From Alphaproteobacteria bacterium (GTDB taxonomy: Bacteria; Pseudomonadota; Alphaproteobacteria; Micavibrionales; Micavibrionaceae), in contig JADLAT010000020.1 of assembly GCA_020848095.1 (NCBI GenBank), forward strand, positions 1 to 64,000: 64,000 bases of DNA. Reading direction: 5' to 3'. The notes below the pieces were generated by a model, which did no database searches, had not been told where the DNA came from, and worked only from the letters and a program-made list of their open reading frames with translations. Shown here one piece after another: positions 54,092 through 64,000 of the stretch. Position numbers and translations under genes: made by a program. The first letter of the stretch is position 1. Each line of letters opens with the position of its first letter.

Positions 54092-54528
54092 ATATTTTAA
54101 TCCTCAATGGTCCCAATCTTAATATGCTGGGGCAGCGGGAGCCGGAAATATACGGCCATCAAACGCTGGAGGATATTCGTGCCTTGTGTCTTGAAAAAGC
54201 GAAAACGCTCGGGATAAACGCGGATTTTCGTCAATCCAATCATGAAGGCGTGCTGGTGGAATGGATTCAGGAGGCTTTGGGTGTTGTGGATGGCGTGGTG
54301 ATCAATGCGGCTGCCTATACGCATAGTTCGGTGGCGATTCACGATGCGCTGAAGCTTTTGAGTGTGCCCATTATCGAGGTTCATATTTCCAACCCCAAGG
54401 AGCGGGAGGCGTTTCGGCATTTCTCTTATATAGAGCCGTTGGCCGCCGCTGTATTTGCGGGTTTTGGCGCGAAAGGTTACGAAATGGCGCTGGAAAAAGT
54501 TGCGGAAATTGCCGGTAGCGGCACATAA
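54088..54528 (+). CDS. aroQ: Type II 3-dehydroquinate dehydratase AroQ
   Basis: Third step of the shikimate pathway, a dodecameric enzyme of 146 residues. LILNGPNLNMLGQREPEIYG (catalytic Tyr and Arg), QSNHEGVLVEWIQEA, VVINAAAYTHSSVAIHDAL and VEVHISN-like VHISNPKERE are diagnostic. The start is TTG at 54088 within CCTTGA, overlapping the previous stop; no ATG would preserve the conserved N-terminus, and GGGGGA lies 7-8 nt upstream. Followed by accB-accC, a common alphaproteobacterial order. Confidence 0.95.
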   Translation: MNILILNGPNLNMLGQREPEIYGHQTLEDIRALCLEKAKTLGINADFRQSNHEGVLVEWIQEALGVVDGVVINAAAYTHSSVAIHDALKLLSVPIIEVHISNPKEREAFRHFSYIEPLAAAVFAGFGAKGYEMALEKVAEIAGSGT

Positions 54529-54534
54529 GGCGCT

Positions 54535-54561
54535 TTGACTTTTGCCGGGAAGTCCTATAAT
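54535..54561 (+). promoter_or_regulatory. Promoter of accB-accC
   Basis: TTGACT (54535-54540), a 15-nt spacer (16 if the hexamer is shifted by one) and a perfect TATAAT (54556-54561). A transcript from near 54568 would have a 65-nt leader. Confidence 0.6.
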
Positions 54562-54633
54562 GAGGTCCCTGTTCGTATAGGAATTGTACCGGGATTTTGA
54601 TCTCGCTCATCGAAAGATTTGAAGAAAACGCAC

Positions 54634-55089
54634 ATGAAAATTGATTCAAAAGCCATTAAAGAGCTTGCCGCATTGCTTGAGGAAACAGGTCTAACCGAGA
54701 TCAAGGTTAAAGAGGGCGATTGCGCTATTCAGGTTTCCAAGGGCGGAACCACGGTTGTTGCTTCCGGCATGTCGGCCTCTTATGCCATGCCTTCGGATCC
54801 GACTGCGCCGCAAATGGCCAATCTGGATGGTTCGGGTACAACGGCGCAGACGCATCCCGGCGCGGTGACCTCGCCGATGGTGGGAACGGCCTATATGCAG
54901 CTTGAGCCCGGAAAGCCGCCTTTTGTGAGTAAGGGCGATACGGTTCGTGCCGGTGATACGCTTTTGATTATCGAGGCGATGAAAGTTATGAATCCAATCA
55001 AGGCCGATAAGGCCGGAACTGTGACGCAGATTTTGACAGAAGATGGTCAGCCCGTTGAGTATGGCGATGTTCTGATGGTCATAGAATAA
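54634..55089 (+). CDS. accB: Biotin carboxyl carrier protein of acetyl-CoA carboxylase
   Basis: 151 residues. N-terminal helical segment (KAIKELAALLEETGLTEIKV), a Ser/Thr/Pro-rich linker, and the biotinyl domain with the biotinylated lysine in LLIIEAMKVMN. Carries carboxybiotin for fatty acid synthesis. ATG at 54634 has GAAGAAAA upstream; an in-frame TTG at 54619 is an alternative. It is the main acceptor of the biotin made by the bio operon at 7.5-11.6 kb. Confidence 0.96.
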   Translation: MKIDSKAIKELAALLEETGLTEIKVKEGDCAIQVSKGGTTVVASGMSASYAMPSDPTAPQMANLDGSGTTAQTHPGAVTSPMVGTAYMQLEPGKPPFVSKGDTVRAGDTLLIIEAMKVMNPIKADKAGTVTQILTEDGQPVEYGDVLMVIE

Positions 55090-55178
55090 GGGTTTTCAAG
55101 TCTTGATCTACACAGGACGCGCAAGCATGTTTGAACAAATGATTCCGGTCTGTCCGGGCCTGTCGGTGGTTTTTCGCA

Positions 55179-56522
55179 ATGTTTAAAAAAGTTCTTATTG
55201 CCAATCGTGGTGAAATTGCCCTGCGAATTATTCGGGCCTGCCGGGAGATGGGCGTTTTGACGGTGGCGGTGCATTCGACGGCGGATGCCAATTCCATGGC
55301 GGTACGTCTGGCGGATGAATCTGTTTGTATCGGCCCGCCTGCTGCGCGTGATTCTTACCTGAATATTCCTGCGATCTTGAGTGCTGCGGCCTTAACCGGG
55401 GTGGATGCCATTCATCCGGGCTATGGGTTTTTATCTGAAAATGCCCAGTTCGCACGGATGGTTGAGGAGCATGGCTTTGTTTTTATCGGTCCCACGCCCG
55501 AGCATATTGAGATGATGGGCGATAAGGTTACAGCCAAAAAGACGGTTATGGCACTGGGTTTGCCGGTTGTGCCGGGTTCCGAGGGCGGGGTTTCCGATGC
55601 CGAAGAAGGCCTTAAAATTGCGGAAGATATGGGTTTTCCGATCATTATCAAGGCGTCTTCGGGCGGTGGCGGTAAGGGGATGCAGGTCGTTCGCGCCGCC
55701 GGCGATTTTATTGAGAGTTTTTACCGTGCCCGAACGGAGGCCAAGGCCAATTTCGGGGATGATACGGTTTATATTGAAAAATTCCTCTCTAATCCGCGCC
55801 ATATCGAAATACAGGTTTTTGGCGACACGCATGGGAATGCCGTTCATCTGGGGGAGCGGGATTGCTCAACCCAGCGGCGGCATCAAAAGCTGGTTGAGGA
55901 GGGACCCTCGCCGGTTCTGACGGAGGCCTTGCGGGATAAAATTGGATCACAGGCCGCCGAGACCATTCGCAAGATGGGGTATAGAGGCGCCGGGACGATC
56001 GAGTTTTTGTATGAAAACGGCGAATTTTATTTCATGGAAATGAATACGCGGATTCAGGTTGAGCATCCGGTAACGGAAATGATTACCGGGATTGATTTGA
56101 TTGCCGAGCAGATTCGCGTTGCGGCGGGGGAGCCCTTAAGCATACAGGCGGAGCGTATGCGTTTTCGCGGGCATGCGATTGAAATTCGAATTAATGCGGA
56201 AGATCCTAATAATTTTACGCCCTCCCCCGGGAAAATCGTGCAGTTTCATGCGCCGGGCGGCTTAGGCGTACGTTTTGATTCGGCGATATATGCGGGCTAT
56301 ACGATTCCGCCTTATTATGATTCCATGATCGGCAAGTTAATCGTACATGGCCGTACGCGTGATGAATGTATTCGCAGATTGCGGCGCGCTATTCGTGAAA
56401 CCATTGTGGCGGGTATTAAAACCACATTGCCCCTGCATGAGTGGATTTTGCAGCAGCCCGAATTTATCTCCGGCGATTATACGATCCACTGGCTTGAGGA
56501 AAAGCTTAAAAACCGCAAGTAG
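55179..56522 (+). CDS. accC: Biotin carboxylase subunit of acetyl-CoA carboxylase
   Basis: ATP-grasp enzyme of 447 residues that carboxylates biotin on Acc[31 protein letters not shown], the glycine-rich ATP loop [39 protein letters not shown] and [16 protein letters not shown] are all intact. Lies 89 nt after accB on the same transcript. Confidence 0.97.
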   Translation: MFKKVLIANRGEIALRIIRACREMGVLTVAVHSTADANSMAVRLADESVCIGPPAARDSYLNIPAILSAAALTGVDAIHPGYGFLSENAQFARMVEEHGFVFIGPTPEHIEMMGDKVTAKKTVMALGLPVVPGSEGGVSDAEEGLKIAEDMGFPIIIKASSGGGGKGMQVVRAAGDFIESFYRARTEAKANFGDDTVYIEKFLSNPRHIEIQVFGDTHGNAVHLGERDCSTQRRHQKLVEEGPSPVLTEALRDKIGSQAAETIRKMGYRGAGTIEFLYENGEFYFMEMNTRIQVEHPVTEMITGIDLIAEQIRVAAGEPLSIQAERMRFRGHAIEIRINAEDPNNFTPSPGKIVQFHAPGGLGVRFDSAIYAGYTIPPYYDSMIGKLIVHGRTRDECIRRLRRAIRETIVAGIKTTLPLHEWILQQPEFISGDYTIHWLEEKLKNRK

Positions 56523-56547
56523 GTGCGCTGGTGATCTTTGATTGTCC

Positions 56548-56847
56548 TTATTCCAAGGCACAATCTGCGTCCCTGTCTTTTTTCGTTGATTTGGTACAGC
56601 GGATTTTTCTTAGATATTTTTCATTGTTATAGCAGTTGGCGGTTGAGGAGTTTATGTGCGCCGCCTGTCTGGTCAGTATGATGCATTGTTCCAAAGAACG
56701 TACGGGCACATAAACCAGCGCATCGCCGGTGAGGACCCACATATGGGTGGCTGGCGTGAGAGTTTCCTCTTTTTTCTGTGCGAATGCGCCAGAGCTTAGC
56801 ATTAATAAGAGGCCAAAGGAAAGAATAAGGCGCGTTGGAAATTTCAT
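56548..56847 (-). CDS. Small secreted protein of unknown function with three cysteines
   Basis: 99 residues. Signal peptide (RLILSFGLLLMLSSGAFAQ), then a short domain with HMWVLTGDALVYVPVRSLEQC, ANCYNNEKYLRKIRC and DADCALE, giving four cysteines in the mature part suggestive of disulfides. Convergent with accC. Family not recognised. Confidence 0.65.
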   Translation of the reverse strand: MKFPTRLILSFGLLLMLSSGAFAQKKEETLTPATHMWVLTGDALVYVPVRSLEQCIILTRQAAHINSSTANCYNNEKYLRKIRCTKSTKKDRDADCALE

Positions 56848-56933
56848 AGGTTTGATCCTCTCAAGGGAAGCGAGCGGTTACTATAGGGGAATTTTTACGA
56901 ATTTTCAAAAGAGGATAATGGACCGTTTTGTGT

Positions 56934-57167
56934 TTAATCTGTTTCGTCCGTTGGGGTGGTGCAGTCTTGGGGCGCTTTATTGCGGTTATGGCCGGATGGT
57001 TCGTCAAGTCGGGTGATTTCCTCATCAAGCGTGGCGATGTTCTCCTGAAGCGAATGGCAGGCTTCAATCGCAAGCTTTGCCGCGGCCTGCAATTCAAATA
57101 TGCTGGCCTGAAGCCCTGTGAGTTGAAGGTTCTCGTTGGCTGGTTTGTGTGTTGTTATGTCACTCAT
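56934..57167 (-). CDS. Short acidic helical protein, hypothetical
   Basis: 77 residues, predicted mostly helical (LQASIFELQAAAKLAIEACH, then SLQENIATLDEEITRLDEP) with a polar tail. GAGA lies 6 nt before the ATG. Preferred over the overlapping basic, Arg/Lys-heavy frames on both strands because its composition resembles real genes here. Function unknown. Confidence 0.5.
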   Translation of the reverse strand: MSDITTHKPANENLQLTGLQASIFELQAAAKLAIEACHSLQENIATLDEEITRLDEPSGHNRNKAPQDCTTPTDETD

Positions 57168-57346
57168 TGCTGTCTCAATGTTTTGTCATAATATTATCAT
57201 TATAGTTCATTATATGGAAAATACATACATTTTAAGCGCCATGCAAGCTTTTAAATGGTCTTATTTCGTTTCCGCAAAGCAAAAAAACGTTGTTTATGGG
57301 ATTTCCGGTGTTTCGGAAGTTTGAAATTTGCTCTATTTTCTTTTTT

Positions 57347-58519
57347 ATGCCTTGGGTTTCCACGCTTCGTCTTCATAATTTTCGGTGTTACGCCCATGCC
57401 GCGCTCGATGGCTTGGGCAGCGGCCCGCTTGTATTGTTTGGTGCCAATGGTGCGGGTAAAACTAATATATTGGAGGCTTTGTCTTTGCTTTCGCCGGGGC
57501 GGGGCTTGCGCGGGGTGCGCGGTGCTGAGATGCAAAATGCCGCAGCTTCCACGCCCTGGGCGGTGTCGGCTGGGATTGAAACGCCCTATGGGCCGGTCCA
57601 GATCGGTACCGGGCTGGACGTGACGGCGGATAAGCGCCTTATTCGCATTGGCGGTGAGAATGTTCGCGGGCAAAATGCGCTGCTGGAGCATGTGGCCTGT
57701 GTCTGGCTTAGTCCGCAGATGGACAGGTTGTTTTTGGATTCATCGTCTCATCGGCGGCGATTTTTGGACCGCTTGCTTTTTGCCTTTGATCCGGGGCATT
57801 CTGGGCGTGTTACCCGCTATGAAAATGCTATGCGTCAGCGCTCAAAACTACTACAGGACGGCCCGGCGGACCAGACATGGCTAGGCGCGCTGGAGGCGCA
57901 GATGGCTGAAACCGGTGTGGCGATTTCTGCCGCGCGGCTGGAATTTGTACAAAGGCTGCAGGCGGCGTGCGAGCATGCGGCGCAGGAGCAGGGGGAGGCA
58001 GGTTTTCCGCTGGCGTATCTGGAGGCCTCAGGGACGATTGAGACGCTTTTGGGTCGTGCGCCTGCGCTGGAGGTTGAGGGGCTGTTTCGCTACCAGCTGG
58101 AGGAAAGCCGAAGGCGTGACGCCGTTTCCGGTGGTGCGGCTACGGGGCCGCATAAATCGGATTTATTTGTAAAATATGCGATTAAGGACATGGCGGCGGC
58201 GCATTGCTCAACCGGGGAACAAAAGGCGCTGTTGATTGGGATTGTATTGGCACATGCGCGTTTGATGGCGCTGGAGCGCGGTGCGCCCCCGGTTTTATTG
58301 CTGGATGAGGTGGCGGCGCATCTGGATGAGGGGCGCCGGGCGGCGCTTTATGAGCTTCTGATTGCTCTGGGCGGGCAGGTTTGGCTGACGGGGACGGATA
58401 GAAATCTGTTTACTGCGCTTGAGGGCCGGGCGCAGTTTTTTGAAATATGCGCGGCGCAGATCTGTCAGGTTGAGGCAGAAGGCGCGCCGCCCTTGGTCGA
58501 GACACGTACGGGGGGCTAA
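57347..58519 (+). CDS. recF: DNA replication and repair protein RecF
   Basis: ABC-type ATPase loading RecA at gaps with RecO and RecR; 390 residues. LRLHNFRCYAHAAL at the N-terminus, Walker A FGANGAGKTNILEAL, SPQMDRLFLDSSSHRRRFLDR, the signature STGEQKALLIGIVLAHA and Walker B VLLLDEVAAHLDEGRR. Start at ATG 57347 (MPWVSTLRLHNF) by similarity; no Shine-Dalgarno is visible and a longer in-frame start at 57296 exists. Its last 4 bases overlap hisC tail-to-tail. Confidence 0.94.
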   Translation: MPWVSTLRLHNFRCYAHAALDGLGSGPLVLFGANGAGKTNILEALSLLSPGRGLRGVRGAEMQNAAASTPWAVSAGIETPYGPVQIGTGLDVTADKRLIRIGGENVRGQNALLEHVACVWLSPQMDRLFLDSSSHRRRFLDRLLFAFDPGHSGRVTRYENAMRQRSKLLQDGPADQTWLGALEAQMAETGVAISAARLEFVQRLQAACEHAAQEQGEAGFPLAYLEASGTIETLLGRAPALEVEGLFRYQLEESRRRDAVSGGAATGPHKSDLFVKYAIKDMAAAHCSTGEQKALLIGIVLAHARLMALERGAPPVLLLDEVAAHLDEGRRAALYELLIALGGQVWLTGTDRNLFTALEGRAQFFEICAAQICQVEAEGAPPLVETRTGG

Positions 58520-59628
58520 AATTTGCCGAGCAGCTCGAGTAGCCTGTCATTTTGCGCCTGCGTACCGATGGAGATGCGCAGGCAATTTTCTGTGCCGGGT
58601 TTTGTAGAGAAATCGCGCAGAATCAGGTCGTTTTCGGCGCAGAACTTATGAAGTTTCCCTGCCTCTTTCATCTCCACCAGCAGAAAATTGGCATCCGATG
58701 GAAAGATATGCGTGACGTGAGGGGATTGGCTCAGGGCCTCTTGCAGCCGGCCCCGCTCGGCCAGAATTTTGTCGATATTATCTTTTGCGATGGCTGAAAT
58801 TTCTGGCGAGAGGACGTGAAAAGCGGCCTCTATCCCGGTTAACGGCAAAGGGTAGGCATCCAGCGCCTTGGTTTTTACCAGTGTGATGAAATCGGTATCC
58901 CCGCATAGGAAACACCCCATGCGCATGCCCGCAAACGCGTAGGATTTTGAGAGCGTACGCAGGATGATGAGATTGGGTGTGCTGTCCAGATCCGCGCTCA
59001 TGGAGCCTTGCGCACTGAACTCCGCGTAGGTTTCATCAAGGATGACGACGGAAAAATCCTGAACGGCTTCACAGATTTCCGATATGTCTTCATGGGAAAA
59101 GCTGGTGCCTGTCGGGTTGTTGGGGGAGCAGATATAAACTATTTTGATGCGGTTTGACGGGTTGGTTGTGGCCTTGACGATGGCGGTTTTATCGAGCGTG
59201 AAGCTTCCGTTTTCCCTGCGCAATGGAATTTCATGTAACTCTGCGGGCATGGCGCGCGCATTCACACCGTACATGCCGAAAGTGGGCGGGCAGATCAGGA
59301 TGCTGTCCGCTGCGCGGCCCTCTCCGCTCGGCTCGCAAAATAAACGCGTGAGAATGGCTATAGCCTCATCCGCGCCTCTGGTCATGACGATCTGATCAGC
59401 TTCTACATCGTAGGCTCTTGCATACGCCTCGGCAAGTTCCGGGGGCTGGGGCGCGGGGTAGCGGTTCAGCCCCTCCAGGCCGGGGAGCTCATAAGGGTTT
59501 TCATTGGCGTTCATAAAGATTTTGCGCTCGTCTTTGGCGACTTCCATTCCGGCGGAAACATAGCCCTGAAGTGTCCGGTAATGCGGGCGGATCAGATTGT
59601 AAAGGGAGGGCTTCATCGGGATGCTCAT
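58516..59628 (-). CDS. hisC: Histidinol-phosphate aminotransferase family protein (HisC-like)
   Basis: Fold-type I PLP aminotransferase of 370 residues. IFMNANENPYELPG, RYPAPQPPELAEAYA, TRGADEAIAILTRLFCEPG-like binding loop, CSPNNPTGTSFS, ILDETYAEF, and the PLP lysine in LRTLSKSYAFAGMRMG are typical of HisC. No other his genes are nearby, so a related specificity cannot be excluded. The start is uncertain: ATG 59628 is used, with ATG 59616 and TTG 59646 as alternatives, none with a strong ribosome site. Confidence 0.88.
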   Translation of the reverse strand: MSIPMKPSLYNLIRPHYRTLQGYVSAGMEVAKDERKIFMNANENPYELPGLEGLNRYPAPQPPELAEAYARAYDVEADQIVMTRGADEAIAILTRLFCEPSGEGRAADSILICPPTFGMYGVNARAMPAELHEIPLRRENGSFTLDKTAIVKATTNPSNRIKIVYICSPNNPTGTSFSHEDISEICEAVQDFSVVILDETYAEFSAQGSMSADLDSTPNLIILRTLSKSYAFAGMRMGCFLCGDTDFITLVKTKALDAYPLPLTGIEAAFHVLSPEISAIAKDNIDKILAERGRLQEALSQSPHVTHIFPSDANFLLVEMKEAGKLHKFCAENDLILRDFSTKPGTENCLRISIGTQAQNDRLLELLGKF

Positions 59629-59739
59629 AAAATTATTGTTTTTCAATGGTTTGTTGCCTTATAAAACAGCGGATAAATGCGCGTTTTTTCTGTTTTTCCG
59701 CGGTTTCGTATGCTATACACAATAATCAAGAAAACTTAG

Positions 59740-63406
<3,667 letters not shown>

Positions 63407-63735
63407 GCTTTGTGCTGATCCGGGGTTGTCGGTATTGCTCCATCGTTATTGTATTATGAAAAAATTAAAAGAGTGTTAAATCTGTTTATTTAAGTTTTTT
63501 TTATTTTTTTTCGGATTTTTTTGTGTAGAATCACGGCGTTGTGTTTTTATCTGCGCAGATCTTTCTATTTTCTTTTTTCCGCATTATTTTTTAATCATTT
63601 TTTAATTCTTATCCGGTAAATTTTCCTCATTACCGGTGTTCTCCGGTTTCTGTTTATAGATATAAATCTGTTTATTACTTTTTGCGTTGTTTTTATTTTT
63701 CAAATTTATACTTTAATTATATAAAGGGATATACT
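63407..63735 (+). other. 329-bp very A/T-rich region upstream of ompW
   Basis: Non-coding. Long T tracts, a candidate -10 TAGAAT (63526-63531) without a clear -35, a TTAA-N7-TTAA pair (63591-63605) resembling CtrA half-sites, and a hairpin CCGGTAA (63613-63619)/TTACCGG (63630-63636). It likely provides the ompW promoter and a structured leader. Confidence 0.5.
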
Positions 63736-64000
63736 ATGACTCGCTCACTATTATGCTTTGCGTTGCTTACGGGTGTTTTTACTTGCGCTTTTTCTTTTTC
63801 TGCCTCTGCGCAGGAAGAGAAAAGCGCGTTTTCTTCAGACCGCTGGCAGCTCCGCTTGCGCGCCATTGGCGTTTTGCCTGATAGTGGCGGCAATACCACG
63901 ATTGGCGGCACGCCAGAGGCAGAAAATGCAGTTGTTCCTGAGCTTGATATTACGTACTTTTTCACGGATCATATTGCTGCCGAGCTTATTCTGGCCACGT
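63736..64000 (+). CDS. OmpW family outer-membrane protein, 3'-truncated by the window edge
   Basis: The visible 88 codons read MTRSLLCFALLTGVFTCAFS, a signal peptide cleaved near SASAQ, then RWQLRLRAIGVLPDSGG, AVVPELDITYFFTDHIAAEL. The WxxRxRxxxVxP strand and the PELDITYFFTDxIAAELI segment are characteristic of OmpW, an eight-stranded small porin. AAGGG lies 8 nt before the ATG. The rest runs off the right edge. Confidence 0.88.
   Translation, partial: MTRSLLCFALLTGVFTCAFSFSASAQEEKSAFSSDRWQLRLRAIGVLPDSGGNTTIGGTPEAENAVVPELDITYFFTDHIAAELILAT

Noticed and set aside
56928..57191. Plus-strand open frame (MCLICFVRWG...) overlapping the 77-residue gene
   Set aside because: Cys/Arg-rich translation typical of antisense; the minus-strand frame has better composition and a ribosome site.

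Overview
This window comes from an alphaproteobacterium of roughly balanced GC content. The supporting evidence is a mitochondrial-type aa3 oxidase set (CtaC, CtaD, CtaE, CtaG/Cox11, DUF983, SURF1), an RNase E with a large acidic insertion in its S1 domain, the rpsT-dnaA pair, and the yfgM-bamB-der cluster. Gene style suggests a Rhodospirillales/Micavibrio-like lineage, but that is inference. I see no rRNA, tRNA, CRISPR array, insertion sequence or prophage; this is mostly dense housekeeping chromosome.

Layout. 1-3.7 kb: the 3' part of groEL, then an A/T-rich minus-strand pair (XRE regulator and SAM methyltransferase), then a candidate small RNA with its own promoter and terminator. 3.8-7.5 kb: mutM, a secreted orphan, rpsT, dnaA. 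7.5-12.2 kb: a biotin operon bioB-bioF-bioD-bioA ending in a ferritin-like diiron protein in the slot where related bacteria carry bioZ. 12.2-14.8 kb: dnaN and rimO. 14.9-23.8 kb: cytochrome c oxidase genes in two blocks, ctaG-ctaE-DUF983-surf1 and ctaC-ctaD, separated by SCP2, a large secreted coiled-coil protein and rsmE. 24-35 kb: acyl-CoA dehydrogenase, rpe, heparinase-like protein, a degenerate EAL protein, radA, cvpA-purF, an MscS channel and der. 35-48 kb: bamB, yfgM-like, rne, a cell-wall amidase, small secreted proteins, an L,D-transpeptidase coupled to icd, and rsmB. 48-64 kb: a guaB gene broken by one in-frame amber codon, rlmE, a BepA-like protease behind an 11-codon leader ORF, dsbA-like, a PCu(A)C copper chaperone, aroQ-accB-accC, recF, hisC, gyrB, an EreA/ChaN/TIKI-like protein, and the start of an OmpW porin.

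How the genes fit together. The replication genes dnaA, dnaN, recF and gyrB, often contiguous, are all present in the usual order but spread over about 54 kb. Biotin made by the bio operon would be attached to AccB and used by AccC, so cofactor and consumer lie in the same window. CtaG, SURF1 and the PCu(A)C protein serve copper and heme assembly of the oxidase encoded beside them. BamB, YfgM-like, BepA-like and DsbA-like proteins form an envelope-biogenesis theme together with the amidase and the L,D-transpeptidase.

Most worth a second look: the diiron protein ending the biotin operon (a candidate new route to the pimeloyl precursor), the amber-split guaB, the candidate C-rich-loop sRNA at 3.6 kb, the leader ORF in front of the BepA-like protease, and the 21-bp tandem duplication covering the gyrB stop codon.
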